Program-made: the position numbers and the translations under genes
Shown here: piece after piece, positions 1-9,557 of the stretch
How positions within the stretch are numbered: position 1 is the first letter of the stretch
Layout: every line of letters starts with the position of its first letter
Notes under the pieces: generated by a model
The model's database searches: none
What the model saw: only the letters and a program-made list of their open reading frames with translations
What the model was told of the DNA's origin: nothing
Assembly: GCF_022809115.1 (NCBI RefSeq)
Contig: NZ_JALGBH010000002.1
Location: 620,001 to 684,000, forward strand
From: Pedobacter montanisoli
GTDB taxonomy: Bacteria; Bacteroidota; Bacteroidia; Sphingobacteriales; Sphingobacteriaceae
Reading direction: 5' to 3'
Length of the DNA stretch: 64,000 nucleotides

Positions 1-377
1 TTAACGCCTTTTACATACCTTGAACCTATAGCTACATCTGCACCGTTTATACAGGCTTCTCTCAATCTCACCAGATCATCAGGATTGTGAGAAAAATCGG
101 CATCCATTTCAAAAATATATTCATAATTGTGACTGAGTGCCCATTTAAAGCCATGAATGTAAGCAGTACCTAAACCCAATTTTCCGCTGCGCTGTTCTAA
201 TTGTAAACCTGTAAATTCTTTTTGCAAGTCTTGTACAATGGTAGCTGTACCATCCGGAGAACCATCATCAATGATCAGCACATCTATATCGGCATTTAAG
301 GAAAAAACTTTCCTGATGATGCGTTCAATGTTTTCTTTCTCGTTATAAGTAGGGATGATTACAAGGCTGTTTGACAC
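1..377 (-). CDS. Family 2 glycosyltransferase, polyprenol-phosphate mannosyltransferase type (partial, N-terminal part)
   Basis: The minus strand is open from position 377 to the window edge and encodes the first 125 residues of a GT-A fold glycosyltransferase. It starts VSNSLVIIPTYNEKENI, the usual opening of dolichyl/polyprenol monophosphomannose synthases. The nucleotide-binding Asp-Asp-Gly (LIIDDGSPDGT) and the metal-binding DADFSHNP segment (residues about 95-102) are present, as is the GSRYV segment at the end. The family transfers a sugar from a nucleotide sugar to a polyprenyl phosphate on the cytoplasmic membrane face. The start is read as GTG: an in-frame TAA lies four codons upstream with no ATG between. 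The C-terminal half is outside the window, so membrane segments cannot be judged. A different family 2 acceptor is possible. Confidence 0.85.
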   Translation of the reverse strand, partial: MSNSLVIIPTYNEKENIERIIRKVFSLNADIDVLIIDDGSPDGTATIVQDLQKEFTGLQLEQRSGKLGLGTAYIHGFKWALSHNYEYIFEMDADFSHNPDDLVRLREACINGADVAIGSRYVKGV

Positions 378-419
378 GGGATGTATTTATATTTCTAACC
401 GACGAAATTAGCTATTAAA

Positions 420-456
420 AACTAAAAGCCCCAAACAAATATTCGAGGCTTTAGTT
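420..456 (-). terminator. Hairpin after the first POT transporter gene
   Basis: The arms AACTAAAAGCC and GGCTTTAGTT pair with one bulged base across a 16-base loop. On the minus strand a T-rich stretch follows. It lies just past the stop of the transporter gene at 475-2055 and before the glycosyltransferase start. Confidence 0.55.
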
Positions 457-474
457 AAATGATGTTAAAATCTA

Positions 475-2055
475 TTAATGTATGCCATGCATCCATTTAC
501 GCAATAACGGGTTAAGCAAGAAAAGTATCAATCCGGCTACCACAGGAATAAACGTAAAGATCAGGAAGAAAATCGAAATAGAATAAGTAGAACTAATGTA
601 ATCGATTAAACCACCTGTTTTGCCAGCCAGCCAGTTACCTATAGCTGTACAGGTAAACCAGAAGCCAAACATTAAGCCTACAAATTTGGCAGGAGCCAGT
701 TTACTTACATAAGATAAACCTACAGGAGAAACACAAAGCTCTCCAATGGTGTGGAACAAATAAGCAAATATTAACCAGAACATGCTTACTTCGGCAGTGG
801 TTGCACCTTTAGGAATGTTCATGCCGCCATAAGCCAGTCCGGCAAAGCCTAAACCAACAAAGATTAAACCGAAGGCAAACTTAACCGGTCCGCTTGGATT
901 GATCTTGGTTTCCCATAATTTAGAGAAAACGGGAGCAAGGGCAACAATAAAGAACGAGTTCAAAATACCAAACCACGAGGCAGGAACTTCTGTATTTACG
1001 GCATTAAATTCTTTTTGGATCTTCCAGATGGCTAAAATCCATATAATGAAAAAACTCAGTCCTGTGAAAATAATGGTTGCAGGGTATTTGCTAAATATTT
1101 TCTTGCCTAAGCCCAGTAAAACCACTGTAACAGCTATAAGTGGAAATATGGTTAACAATGCATCAGACCATTTAAATAAAGTAGCTGTAGAACCTGTAAG
1201 GTTACGTAAGGTGTAATCTTTGGCAAAGATGGTCATAGAACCTCCGGCCTGCTCAAATACCATCCAAAAGAAAATGGTAAAAATAGACAGTACCCCAATA
1301 ACCCACATACGTTGGTTAACTACTTTGCTTGGCAATTCACCATCGCTGGCCGCTTCTTTGTTGTTATTCTTGATTACATTGATACCTATTTTACCAAAGA
1401 TTTTTTGGCCAAAATAGAATTGCAACATACCAAAGAACATAAAAATACCTGCTAAACCAAAGCCCCAGTGCCATCCTATTTTCTCACCTACATATCCACA
1501 CATTAAAATGCCTAAAAAGGCACCTGAGTTAATACCCATATAAAAAATGGTGTATGCAGCATCTTTCTTTTTTTCGCCAGAAGCAGGATATAACTGACCC
1601 ACCATTGATGAAATATTCGGTTTGAATAAACCATTACCTGTGATCATTAAAAATAGACCTAGATAGAAAAAGTTAGAATTAACACCTTCTAAAGCCATAG
1701 ATGCATGACCCAAAGTCATGATCAATGCCCCTAAAATAATGGCTTTACGATAACCAGTAAGCCTATCAGCAATATAACCACCTAAAATAGGGGTAAGGTA
1801 AACAAGACCAGTGTACCAAGAATACAGGTTAAGCGCCTCAGGACGTGTCCAGCCCCAACCACCTTTACTGATTTCACTTACCAAAAACAGCGTAAGTAAA
1901 GCACGCATGCCGTAGTAACTAAAGCGTTCCCACATTTCGGTGAAAAACAATACAAAAAGGCCCACTGGATGCTGAATAAGCTTAGCTTGTTCAATACCCG
2001 ACCGCTCTAAATAAAGATCCAATTCCTGATCTTGCTGATTTAAATTATCTGACAC
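475..2055 (-). CDS. POT (PTR2) family proton-coupled oligopeptide transporter, copy 1
   Basis: A 526-residue polytopic membrane protein of the POT/PTR2 branch of the major facilitator superfamily, which imports di- and tripeptides with protons. The hallmark ExxERFxYY motif (EMWERFSYY) is at residues 40-48 and couples proton and substrate movement. The PTR2 signature FYMGINSGAFLG lies near residue 170 and is followed by CGYVGEKIGWHWGFGLAG. Length and the repeated hydrophobic segments fit a 12-14 helix transporter. A paralog lies immediately upstream at 2144-3916 with the same orientation; the 88-base gap holds a strong hairpin, so the two are probably separate transcripts. The exact peptide range cannot be read from sequence. 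Confidence 0.93.
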   Translation of the reverse strand: MSDNLNQQDQELDLYLERSGIEQAKLIQHPVGLFVLFFTEMWERFSYYGMRALLTLFLVSEISKGGWGWTRPEALNLYSWYTGLVYLTPILGGYIADRLTGYRKAIILGALIMTLGHASMALEGVNSNFFYLGLFLMITGNGLFKPNISSMVGQLYPASGEKKKDAAYTIFYMGINSGAFLGILMCGYVGEKIGWHWGFGLAGIFMFFGMLQFYFGQKIFGKIGINVIKNNNKEAASDGELPSKVVNQRMWVIGVLSIFTIFFWMVFEQAGGSMTIFAKDYTLRNLTGSTATLFKWSDALLTIFPLIAVTVVLLGLGKKIFSKYPATIIFTGLSFFIIWILAIWKIQKEFNAVNTEVPASWFGILNSFFIVALAPVFSKLWETKINPSGPVKFAFGLIFVGLGFAGLAYGGMNIPKGATTAEVSMFWLIFAYLFHTIGELCVSPVGLSYVSKLAPAKFVGLMFGFWFTCTAIGNWLAGKTGGLIDYISSTYSISIFFLIFTFIPVVAGLILFLLNPLLRKWMHGIH

Positions 2056-2106
2056 GTTTATTTTTAGTTTAGTTGAATATTATTAGTTGACGTTTTGAAA
2101 ATAAAA

Positions 2107-2132
2107 AAAGCCTTTGATAATTCAAAGGCTTT
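2107..2132 (-). terminator. Rho-independent terminator after the second POT gene
   Basis: A perfect 11-base stem (AAAGCCTTTGA / TCAAAGGCTTT) with a 4-base loop. Read on the minus strand it is followed by a run of T (the A-rich stretch at 2101-2109). It sits 12 bases past the stop of the gene at 2144-3916 and separates the two paralogs. Confidence 0.8.
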
Positions 2133-2143
2133 ATAAGTTGGTG

Positions 2144-3916
2144 TTACCTTACACCGTGCATTAATTTTTTTAGCACAGGTGTTAGTAACATAATAAATAC
2201 ACCTAATGCAAACGGTACCAGTGTAAAAATCAGGAAGAAGGTTTTCATAGAATATTGTGCTGTGATCTCATCGATCATTCCGCCCATTTTTCCTGCAATT
2301 TTATTTCCGATGGCAATAGCCAGGTACCAAATACCAAACATGATGGCAATCATACGTCCCGGTACGAGTTTACTTACATAAGATAGACCTACAGGAGAAA
2401 TGAACAATTCTCCCAAAGTATGAAAAAGATAAGCTAGAATCAGCCATATCATACTTACAGAAGCAGTTTTTGCACCCGAAGGGATAGAAAGTGAACCATA
2501 AGCTAAAGCGGCAAAACCTATACCCAATAAGATCATTCCAATACCGTTCTTTATAGTAGCAAAAGGAGAATATTTGCTTTCCCATAATTTAGATACAAGC
2601 GGAGCCAATGATATAATAAACAAAGAGTTCATTATACCGAACCAAGTAGCTGGAACCTCTGCTTTAACATCTTTATATTGAGCGCTCAACATATAAATTA
2701 CAAGGCCCCATATAATTAAAAATCCTGTAGCTAAAATCACGTTACCTAAAGCAAAACGCTTAAATGTTTTAGAGAATAATTTGATCAGTACAAATGAAAT
2801 AATTAAGAGCGGAGTTACTGTAATTAAAGTATTGGCAATGTTGAACAATAGTTTCTGGTTTCCTTCTAAAACCCTAGCCGTATAATCTTTGGCAAAGATG
2901 GTCATAGATCCACCTGCTTGCTCAAAAGATGCCCAGAAGAAGATGGTAATGAAAGCCAATATAATTACCGCAATCATTTTATCGCGTAAAACAGGTGTGT
3001 ATTGGCTAATTCTTTTAATCAGAATAAACACAAAAAGTACCAGTGCTGCTAAAATGGCAAAGTTACTGCCCGTTAATCCTGCAACTTCAAAATTGAAAAA
3101 GTTAACTGAGGTGATCTTAGAAAGTGGATCGTTGATGGTCCATAAAAGCCCTACAACAGAAATGATCGCAATAATAGAAATATCAAATTTTGAGAATGGA
3201 TTTCTTTTAGCTTCTTCAGGTGATTCGTTTTCTTCAACTACTACCTCATTTTTCTCAGGCTTAACCCCTATATTGCCAAAAATATTTCTGGTAAAATAGA
3301 ACTGAAGCATACCTATAAACATAAATATACCTGCTAAACCAAAACCGTAACTCCAACCCCAATCAGGACTTTCGCCTATATAACCACATAAAAGCATACC
3401 TAAGAAAGCGCCTGAATTTACACCCATATAGAAAATGGTATAAGCGCCATCTTTTTTCTCAGGATGTTTTTTATACATATGCGAAAGGATGGAAGTCATG
3501 TTAGGTTTAAAGAAACCATTACCCAAAACCAAAAGGCCTAATCCCAGATACATAAAAATAGGATCAAATTCCATAGCCATAGAAAGGTGGCCTAAGGTCA
3601 TTAATGAGGCACCTACAATAACGGCAGCTCTGTAACCGATGATTTTATCGGCAATGTAACCACCCAGAATAGGTGTAAGGTAAGCTAATGAGGTATATGA
3701 ACCATAAATAGCCAAAGCGGTTTCTCTTGGCCAGCCCCAACCCGGATTCATACCCGTTATAGAAGATGTTAAGAAAAGAACCAATAGTGCCCGCATTCCA
3801 TAATACGAGAAACGTTCCCACATTTCGGTAAAGAACAGCACAAAAAGCCCCGCAGGGTGGCCTATAACTTTGTCTTTAAAAAGATCATTGTTGCTTTCTG
3901 CAGTAGTAACTTGCAT
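2144..3916 (-). CDS. POT (PTR2) family proton-coupled oligopeptide transporter, copy 2
   Basis: A 590-residue paralog of the 475-2055 product. The ExxERFxYY motif (EMWERFSYY) is at residues 31-39 and the signature FYMGVNSGAFLG near residue 163. Compared with copy 1 it carries an extra segment after residue about 225: a charged loop rich in Glu and Lys followed by additional hydrophobic stretches, which accounts for the 64 extra residues. Such inserted helices between the two six-helix bundles are common in bacterial POT proteins. Both copies end in similar short tails (KWMHGIH and KLMHGVR), which supports a tandem duplication. It is expected in the cytoplasmic membrane, importing short peptides. 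Confidence 0.93.
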   Translation of the reverse strand: MQVTTAESNNDLFKDKVIGHPAGLFVLFFTEMWERFSYYGMRALLVLFLTSSITGMNPGWGWPRETALAIYGSYTSLAYLTPILGGYIADKIIGYRAAVIVGASLMTLGHLSMAMEFDPIFMYLGLGLLVLGNGFFKPNMTSILSHMYKKHPEKKDGAYTIFYMGVNSGAFLGMLLCGYIGESPDWGWSYGFGLAGIFMFIGMLQFYFTRNIFGNIGVKPEKNEVVVEENESPEEAKRNPFSKFDISIIAIISVVGLLWTINDPLSKITSVNFFNFEVAGLTGSNFAILAALVLFVFILIKRISQYTPVLRDKMIAVIILAFITIFFWASFEQAGGSMTIFAKDYTARVLEGNQKLLFNIANTLITVTPLLIISFVLIKLFSKTFKRFALGNVILATGFLIIWGLVIYMLSAQYKDVKAEVPATWFGIMNSLFIISLAPLVSKLWESKYSPFATIKNGIGMILLGIGFAALAYGSLSIPSGAKTASVSMIWLILAYLFHTLGELFISPVGLSYVSKLVPGRMIAIMFGIWYLAIAIGNKIAGKMGGMIDEITAQYSMKTFFLIFTLVPFALGVFIMLLTPVLKKLMHGVR

Positions 3917-4013
3917 AATTTTAATCAGATATAAATTTAGTTTTAGTGTGTGTTAAAAAAGTAAAGCTCGCAATATAGTTGAATGTAAGGAGAGTTTTGT
4001 TATTTATAGCTAT

Positions 4014-4946
4014 TTAATTAGCTTTTTTTAAGAGGGTAGTGGCTTTAACAGGTGGTTTATAATGCTCATCCTGTACAGATGGGTCGTTTTTTAATGTAAT
4101 GTTTTCTTTGAGTTTGAAACGGTTATAATTGATTATATAACCATCAAAACTTGAATCAGATACATAGTATTCAAACTGATCTTTCATAGAAGGCTCATAA
4201 GGAGCCAAATGGTCAAAAACAATCATGCTTACAGACCGGTTATAGGTAAGTGTCATACTGTTTTTGCTGCTGTATTCAAAAATAACCCGGTTCTTGAGTG
4301 TGTTGCTGTTAACGGCAGTTTCAAATATTTTTTTGCCAAAAATGGCTTCGTCTTTGTCTAAGGTCAACACTTCAATTACTTTCTGAGTTGTCTTATTTGT
4401 ATAGCCTTTCCATCCTAATAAAATAAAATAAGAAGGCTGATTATTATAACTGCTTACAGGCATGATTTCATAGTAACGTGCGCCGTACCAGTTTTTGGCG
4501 TTTGTAATTGCATCCGGATCAGAAATCTGTGATGTGGCATCGTTTAGTGGAACAAGTTTCAATTGCCCATCTTTTGTGGGCAATTGAATAGTTCCGTAAA
4601 ATTTATAAGTTCCGTTGCTGAGTGCTAAAGACCAGGTAAAAATCTTGAAAGAATTATTGGGTGCTTTTAAGATGCTGATGTTTTTTAATGAATCGAAATT
4701 AAAAGCATAAGAATGAGGCGTTTTTAAGGCCTTTACCAATTCTTTCACAAAATGTGTATTCTGAGCGATTTTTCCTTCATCATTTTCAATGTTAAAGGTA
4801 GAATCGCTGATATCTGCCAGACTAATCTGTAATTTATTTAGCAAGGCTAAATTGCCGGGTGTAAGCTGGCTCTGGGCCTTTGCAAAAGATCCCCAAACCA
4901 AAATCAATCCGGTTAAACATAAAAGCCTTACAAAATTCTTAAGCAT
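4014..4946 (-). CDS. Secreted protein of unknown function
   Basis: A 310-residue protein I do not recognise. The N-terminus (LKNFVRLLCLTGLILVWGSFAKAQ) is a signal peptide with a likely cleavage after AKA, so the product should be periplasmic or outer-membrane associated. The rest is soluble and beta-rich in appearance, with aromatic-rich strands such as FILLGWKGYTNKTT and a C-terminal DEHYKPP segment; no catalytic motif is evident. The gene starts 20 bases after the thiolase stop in the same direction, so the two are probably co-transcribed. Nothing in the sequence ties it to thiolase chemistry. Confidence 0.75.
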   Translation of the reverse strand: MLKNFVRLLCLTGLILVWGSFAKAQSQLTPGNLALLNKLQISLADISDSTFNIENDEGKIAQNTHFVKELVKALKTPHSYAFNFDSLKNISILKAPNNSFKIFTWSLALSNGTYKFYGTIQLPTKDGQLKLVPLNDATSQISDPDAITNAKNWYGARYYEIMPVSSYNNQPSYFILLGWKGYTNKTTQKVIEVLTLDKDEAIFGKKIFETAVNSNTLKNRVIFEYSSKNSMTLTYNRSVSMIVFDHLAPYEPSMKDQFEYYVSDSSFDGYIINYNRFKLKENITLKNDPSVQDEHYKPPVKATTLLKKAN

Positions 4947-4966
4947 AGTTTAGCTTGTAAAACTCC

Positions 4967-6145
4967 TTAATGCAGATTTTCTACAACTATTGCACTTGCG
5001 CCACCACCACCGTTACAGATACCGGCAACACCAATCTTTCCATTGTTTTGTTGTAAAACAGCTAAAAGAGTAACCACAATACGGGCACCTGATGCACCAA
5101 GCGGATGACCAATTGCTACTGCACCGCCGTTGATGTTTACGTTATCGCTGCTTAAGTTTAATTCTTTATTGTTGGCTAAAGATACCACAGAGAAAGCCTC
5201 ATTGATCTCGAAATAATCTACATCTTTAATGTCAACATTTGCTTTATGTAAAGCTAAGGGAATGGCTTTAGCAGGAGCAGTAGTGAACCATTCTGGTGCT
5301 TGTTGTGCATCTGCATACGATAAGATTTTAGCCAATGGCTTTAAGCCCAATTCTTTTGCTTTATCTGCACTCATCAATACCAAAGCTGCAGCTCCGTCAT
5401 TTAAAGACGATGCATTTGCGGCAGTAACCGTACCATCTTTTTTAAATACCGGTTTTAAACCAAGGATCTTGTCAAATTTAACTGCTGCAGGTTCCTCATC
5501 ATTTTCAAATAAGGTTATTTCTCCTTTTTTATTTTTAAGCTCAACTGGTGTAATTTCGCTCGTAAACTTGCCTTCCTGTTGTGCTTTCTGCGCTCTTTGG
5601 TAAGATTGTATTGCATAATTATCTTGCTCTTCACGGCTAAAGTGACAGGTTTCTGCACAAAGTTCAGCAGCAGAACCCATATGGTAATCATTATAAACAT
5701 CCCACAAACCATCTTTTACCAAACCGTCTGTAATTTGTCCATGGCCTAAACGGTAACCATTACGGGCTTTATCTAAATAATAAGGAACATTGCTCATGCT
5801 TTCCATACCACCTGCAACAATAATATCTTTATCGCCAAGGGCAATAGCTTGTGCAGCTAACATAATAGCTTTAGTGCCCGATGCACAAACTTTGTTAATG
5901 GTTGTAGCAGGAATATCAGGAAGACCAGCAAATTTAACGGCTTGCGTAGCAGGAGCCTGACCAAGATTTGCCGACAATACGTTTCCCATATAAACTTCCT
6001 GTACATCAGCAGGTTTGATACCGGCTTTTTCTATAGCTGATTTTATGACAATGGCACCTAACTGGGTAGCCGAGAATGCGGAAAGAGAACCACCAAAGCT
6101 ACCAATAGGTGTGCGGGTAGCCGAAACAATTACTACATCTTTCAT
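4967..6145 (-). CDS. Acetyl-CoA C-acyltransferase (thiolase)
   Basis: A 392-residue type II thiolase of normal family length. It condenses two acetyl-CoA molecules or cleaves 3-ketoacyl-CoA. The nucleophilic Cys lies in KVCASGTKA (about residue 88), the NEAF motif is near residue 315, the His motif [10 protein letters not shown] near 347 and the second catalytic Cys in CNGGGGASA near 378. All key residues are present, so it should be active. Length and sequence are closest to biosynthetic acetyl-CoA acetyltransferases (ThlA/AtoB type), but a fatty-acid degradation role cannot be excluded because no other beta-oxidation gene is nearby. A TATCTTTG promoter-like element precedes it on the minus strand at 6183-6190. 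Confidence 0.93.
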   Translation of the reverse strand: MKDVVIVSATRTPIGSFGGSLSAFSATQLGAIVIKSAIEKAGIKPADVQEVYMGNVLSANLGQAPATQAVKFAGLPDIPATTINKVCASGTKAIMLAAQAIALGDKDIIVAGGMESMSNVPYYLDKARNGYRLGHGQITDGLVKDGLWDVYNDYHMGSAAELCAETCHFSREEQDNYAIQSYQRAQKAQQEGKFTSEITPVELKNKKGEITLFENDEEPAAVKFDKILGLKPVFKKDGTVTAANASSLNDGAAALVLMSADKAKELGLKPLAKILSYADAQQAPEWFTTAPAKAIPLALHKANVDIKDVDYFEINEAFSVVSLANNKELNLSSDNVNINGGAVAIGHPLGASGARIVVTLLAVLQQNNGKIGVAGICNGGGGASAIVVENLH

Positions 6146-6182
6146 AGTTTTAAATTACTTTAAATAAAATTGGTTAGTACGG

Positions 6183-6190
6183 CAAAGATA
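6183..6190 (-). promoter_or_regulatory. Bacteroidetes-type -7 element upstream of the thiolase gene
   Basis: Read on the minus strand the sequence is TATCTTTG, a full match to the Bacteroidetes -7 consensus TAnnTTTG. It lies about 38 bases upstream of the thiolase ATG. No clear TTG -33 element is seen at the expected spacing. Confidence 0.4.
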
Positions 6191-6271
6191 GTCGATTTTA
6201 TGAATTAGCTTTACTATTTCTGTTTTGCTGTACATAAAACGGGATTTATTCAAAAATTATTCTGAACACAC

Positions 6272-6302
6272 TTGTTTCTAAAAAAAATAATTAGGATATT
6301 TG
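6272..6302 (+). promoter_or_regulatory. Candidate Bacteroidetes promoter of the L31 gene
   Basis: A TTG at 6272-6274 is followed after 20 bases by GATATTTG (6295-6302), one mismatch from the TAnnTTTG -7 consensus. This would give an untranslated leader of roughly 120 bases before the L31 start, long enough for a regulatory structure. In that leader the string CAAATTGC occurs twice. Confidence 0.45.
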
Positions 6303-6431
6303 CAACCTCTAAAAAGGAAGATAGAGAAAAACAAATTGCTAATTAGAAACTGATCATCAATATTATTGCCAGCAAATTGCAATTAAATGTTTTTGGGGTT
6401 TCAATAAATAAATATTAAACACAGAATTAAA

Positions 6432-6680
6432 ATGAAAAAAGATTTGCATCCATCAAGCTACAGATTTGTTGTTTTTAAAGATATGTCTAATGACTACGCT
6501 TTTTTAACTAAATCTTGTGTAGAAACTAAAGAAACAATTAAATGGGAAGATGGAAATGAATATCCATTATACAAATTAGAGATTTCTCATACTTCTCACC
6601 CTTTTTACACTGGTAAAATGAAATTGGTTGACACTGCCGGACGTATTGATAAATTCAAAAATCGTTACGCAAAAAAATAG
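6432..6680 (+). CDS. rpmE2: 50S ribosomal protein L31, type B
   Basis: An 82-residue protein that opens [17 protein letters not shown] and contains the L31 core HPFYTG and the C-terminal FKNRYAKK. It lacks the four zinc-binding cysteines of type A L31 and has the usual length of the type B form, which keeps L31 on the large subunit without zinc. It stands alone, with its own promoter-like element and a strong terminator 25 bases after the stop. The 5' region of about 280 bases back to the thiolase gene holds only the promoters and a long leader. Confidence 0.95.
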   Translation: MKKDLHPSSYRFVVFKDMSNDYAFLTKSCVETKETIKWEDGNEYPLYKLEISHTSHPFYTGKMKLVDTAGRIDKFKNRYAKK

Positions 6681-6704
6681 TCAGCTATTAATTGATAGAT
6701 ATTT

Positions 6705-6746
6705 AAAGTCTCGGGTGTATATACTCTCGAGACTTTTTTTATTTTT
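6705..6746 (+). terminator. Rho-independent terminator of the L31 gene
   Basis: A perfect 9-base stem AAAGTCTCG / CGAGACTTT (6705-6713 with 6728-6736) with a 14-base loop, followed by TTTTATTTTT. It lies between the L31 stop and the next gene start. Confidence 0.85.
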
Positions 6747-6753
6747 GTAACCT

Positions 6754-7926
6754 ATGAAAATCAATTTTTTTGATGATCAATCTTGGGAACGGTTAAGGCC
6801 TCTTACTTTTACGCGGCCGGTTGCCGACCTGAGGATAGGTATTTTGACCATTGCCGAAAAGTGGTCTAAACATCTTAATGCCAGCTCTTATGGCTATTGT
6901 ACACAGCCTTATCTAAGTGTCAAATACGCATCAATAGAGGCTGAGCTTTTTATCAATGGTTCGGTTTGCCCAAATAGTTATCTCGTAGATAAAATTACCA
7001 ATCTTAAAGAAAGCGAATATCTTTTGCATAAGCAATGTGTTATTGCGTATAGATGCAAAGAAAATGTTGCTTATCAATTGGTTGCAGAAAAGCTAACTCC
7101 TGTAACTGTAGAAAATAACTTCCTAAAAATAGAATACCCAGAGCATATATTTGGCTTTAACGATAAAGAACTGACAAATGATTTTAACTTGCTTACTAGT
7201 GGTAGAACTTCTGCTGCTATAAGTAGTACAAATACAATTTTAGGCGATCAGTTTTTTGCAGAAGAGGGAGCCATTGCCGAGTGTTCTACTTTTAACACTT
7301 TACAAGGACCTATTTATTTAGGTAAAAAGAGTGAAGTGTGGGAAGGGTGCCATATCCGAGGGTCATTTGCTTTATGCCATGATTCGCAGGTGAAAATGGG
7401 AGCCAAGATTTATGGAAAAACAACTATAGGGCCTTTTAGCCGTGTGGGAGGTGAGATTAACAATGCCGTAATCTGGGGCTACTCTTCTAAAGGGCATGAT
7501 GGTTATCTGGGTAATGCGGTTTTGGGGCAGTGGTGCAACATTGGTGCAGACAGCAATAACTCTAACCTGAAAAATAATTACGCTGAAGTTCGTTTATGGG
7601 ATTATACGGTAGAAAGCTTCAGAAAAACAGGCTTGCAGTTTTGCGGATTGATTATGGCCGATCATGCCAAATGTGCCATCAATACCATGTTTAATACAGG
7701 TACTGTAGTGGGCGTGAGCGCTAATGTTTTCGGGCCGGGTTTTCCACGTAATTTTATCCCTGATTTTGCATGGGGGGGAGCGCATGGTTTTGACATCTAT
7801 ACCATTCATAAAATGCTCGAAACAGCCAAATTGGTATTTGAAAGAAGAAATATCGTTTTAGACGAAACAGAGATAAATATATTAACACACATTTTTGATA
7901 TTACACAACCGTACAGACGTTTTTAG
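6754..7926 (+). CDS. GlmU-like putative sugar nucleotidyltransferase
   Basis: A 390-residue protein of the Bacteroidetes GlmU-like family: an N-terminal nucleotidyltransferase-like domain (opening MKINFFDDQSWERLRPLTFTRP) joined to a C-terminal left-handed beta-helix with hexapeptide-like repeats from about residue 185 (LGKKSEVWEGCHIRGSFAL and following). The architecture resembles enzymes that activate a sugar-1-phosphate and acetylate it. The classical N-terminal GxGxRM loop of GlmU is not visible, so the nucleotidyl transfer reaction is uncertain. It ends 3 bases before tpiA and opens the run GlmU-like, tpiA, prmA. Confidence 0.8.
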   Translation: MKINFFDDQSWERLRPLTFTRPVADLRIGILTIAEKWSKHLNASSYGYCTQPYLSVKYASIEAELFINGSVCPNSYLVDKITNLKESEYLLHKQCVIAYRCKENVAYQLVAEKLTPVTVENNFLKIEYPEHIFGFNDKELTNDFNLLTSGRTSAAISSTNTILGDQFFAEEGAIAECSTFNTLQGPIYLGKKSEVWEGCHIRGSFALCHDSQVKMGAKIYGKTTIGPFSRVGGEINNAVIWGYSSKGHDGYLGNAVLGQWCNIGADSNNSNLKNNYAEVRLWDYTVESFRKTGLQFCGLIMADHAKCAINTMFNTGTVVGVSANVFGPGFPRNFIPDFAWGGAHGFDIYTIHKMLETAKLVFERRNIVLDETEINILTHIFDITQPYRRF

Positions 7927-7929
7927 ATT

Positions 7930-8691
7930 ATGAGAAAGAATATTGTTGCAGGTAACTGGAAAATGAATTTAGACTATCAAGAGGGGATATCGCTATTTTC
8001 AGAAATTATAAATATGGTAAGAGATGAGCGAAAAGGCGATCAGATTGCCGTAATATGCTCACCGTTTATACATATAAACAGCTTAGTGCAACTTTCATCA
8101 GGTGTGGTAAAAATAGGTGCACAAAACTGTCATCAGAACGAGAGCGGAGCCTATACCGGCGAAATCTCTGCAAAAATGATCAGTTCAACCGGAGCTGAGT
8201 ATGTCATTATCGGACATTCAGAGCGTCGTCAGTATTTTGCAGAAAGCAATGCAGTTTTGGCAGAAAAAACCAATATAGCGCTTAAACATAACCTTAAACC
8301 TATATTTTGTATAGGAGAAACTTTGGATGAGCGTGAAAATGGCAGTTATTTCCATGTGATAGAAAAACAACTCGAAGAAGGTTTGTTCCATCTTTCGCCA
8401 GAGCAATTTGCTCATGTTATTTTAGCTTATGAACCTGTTTGGGCAATTGGAACGGGCTTAACAGCAACGCCAGAGCAAGCGCAAGATATCCATGCTTTTA
8501 TCAGAAATAAAGTAGATGTGAAATATGGTTTTAATATTGCAGATGATACCTCTATTTTATATGGAGGAAGCTGTAATCCTAAAAATGCAGAAGAACTATT
8601 TGCGCAGAAAGATATAGATGGAGGCCTGATTGGTGGAGCATCGTTAAAATCACGCGATTTTGTAGATATTGTTAAAACATTTAATGCCTAA
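7930..8691 (+). CDS. tpiA: Triose-phosphate isomerase
   Basis: A 253-residue TIM-barrel enzyme that interconverts dihydroxyacetone phosphate and glyceraldehyde-3-phosphate in glycolysis and gluconeogenesis. The substrate Lys is in AGNWKMN (residues 7-13), the electrophilic His in GHSERR (about residue 97), the catalytic Glu in AYEPVWAIGTG (about residue 170) and the phosphate loop in YGGS near residue 217. Length is normal. The stop overlaps the prmA start by one base, so translation is probably coupled. It also links glycerol catabolism to glycolysis, though the glp genes lie 35 kb away. Confidence 0.98.
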   Translation: MRKNIVAGNWKMNLDYQEGISLFSEIINMVRDERKGDQIAVICSPFIHINSLVQLSSGVVKIGAQNCHQNESGAYTGEISAKMISSTGAEYVIIGHSERRQYFAESNAVLAEKTNIALKHNLKPIFCIGETLDERENGSYFHVIEKQLEEGLFHLSPEQFAHVILAYEPVWAIGTGLTATPEQAQDIHAFIRNKVDVKYGFNIADDTSILYGGSCNPKNAEELFAQKDIDGGLIGGASLKSRDFVDIVKTFNA

Positions 8692-9527
8692 TGAATTATA
8701 CCAAAGTTAGTTTTACATTTAAGGATATAGAGGAATATCAGAAAGATTTGCTAATGGCCGATTTAGCTGATATAGGATTTGATAGCTTTGAAGATACTTC
8801 AGCAGGTTTCGATGCTTTTATTGCAGATGACCTCTTTAAAGAAGAGCAATTAGTTGAAGTAATTAGCGAGAATGAGGTTAGGGCTACTTATCAAGTTGAA
8901 CAGGTAGTTTCGCAGAACTGGAATGAAGAATGGGAAAAAAACTTTAGCCCCTTAATCATAACAGATGAATGCTATGTACGTGCAACCTTTCATGAGGCGC
9001 AAGCCCAGTACAAATATGAAATTGTAGTAGATCCTAAAATGGCTTTTGGTACAGGTCATCACCAAACTACAACCATGATGATGCAATACATATTGGAAAC
9101 CGACTTTACAGGTAAGGATGTTCTAGATATGGGAGCGGGAACAGGTATTTTGGGAATTTTAGCTGCAAAAAGAGGGGCTAAACATATCACTGCCATAGAT
9201 TATGATGATGTTTGTTATCAAAGTGCTATCGAAAATGCAGCATTAAATGAGGTAGCTAATTTAACTTCGCTTTGCGGAAGTAAAGAAGCTATTCCTCAAC
9301 ATACATATGATATTATTTTAGCCAATATCAACAGAAATATTTTATTAGATCAAATGGATGCCTATGTAAATGTATTGGCAAAAAATGGTTTAATATTCTT
9401 TAGTGGTTTTTACGAAGAAACAGACCTGGATATGATCAGACAAGCAGCCGAAAAGTTAGGACTTGCTTATGTTGATCATAAGAACTTAAACAATTGGGTG
9501 GCAGCCCAATTTGTTAAAGCTAATTAA
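8691..9527 (+). CDS. prmA: Ribosomal protein L11 methyltransferase
   Basis: A 278-residue SAM-dependent methyltransferase that trimethylates L11. The SAM-binding motif VLDMGAGTGILGILAAKRGA is near residues 144-163, preceded by the family-specific FGTGHHQTTTMM (about 122-133), and the active-site motif LANINRNIL near residue 208 is the NxN-type motif of the family. The N-terminal 90 residues form the L11-recognition region. It follows tpiA with a TAATG overlap. Confidence 0.93.
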   Translation: MNYTKVSFTFKDIEEYQKDLLMADLADIGFDSFEDTSAGFDAFIADDLFKEEQLVEVISENEVRATYQVEQVVSQNWNEEWEKNFSPLIITDECYVRATFHEAQAQYKYEIVVDPKMAFGTGHHQTTTMMMQYILETDFTGKDVLDMGAGTGILGILAAKRGAKHITAIDYDDVCYQSAIENAALNEVANLTSLCGSKEAIPQHTYDIILANINRNILLDQMDAYVNVLAKNGLIFFSGFYEETDLDMIRQAAEKLGLAYVDHKNLNNWVAAQFVKAN

Positions 9528-9557
9528 GGTTTAATTTTCTGTTTAAAAAGAATAACA

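Noticed and set aside
899-1417. Plus-strand reading frames inside the first POT transporter gene.
   Set aside because: They are antisense to a conserved transporter and have no recognisable domain.
6303-6431. A possible ribosomal-protein leader riboregulator upstream of L31.
   Set aside because: CAAATTGC occurs twice but no convincing stem or known motif could be drawn by eye.
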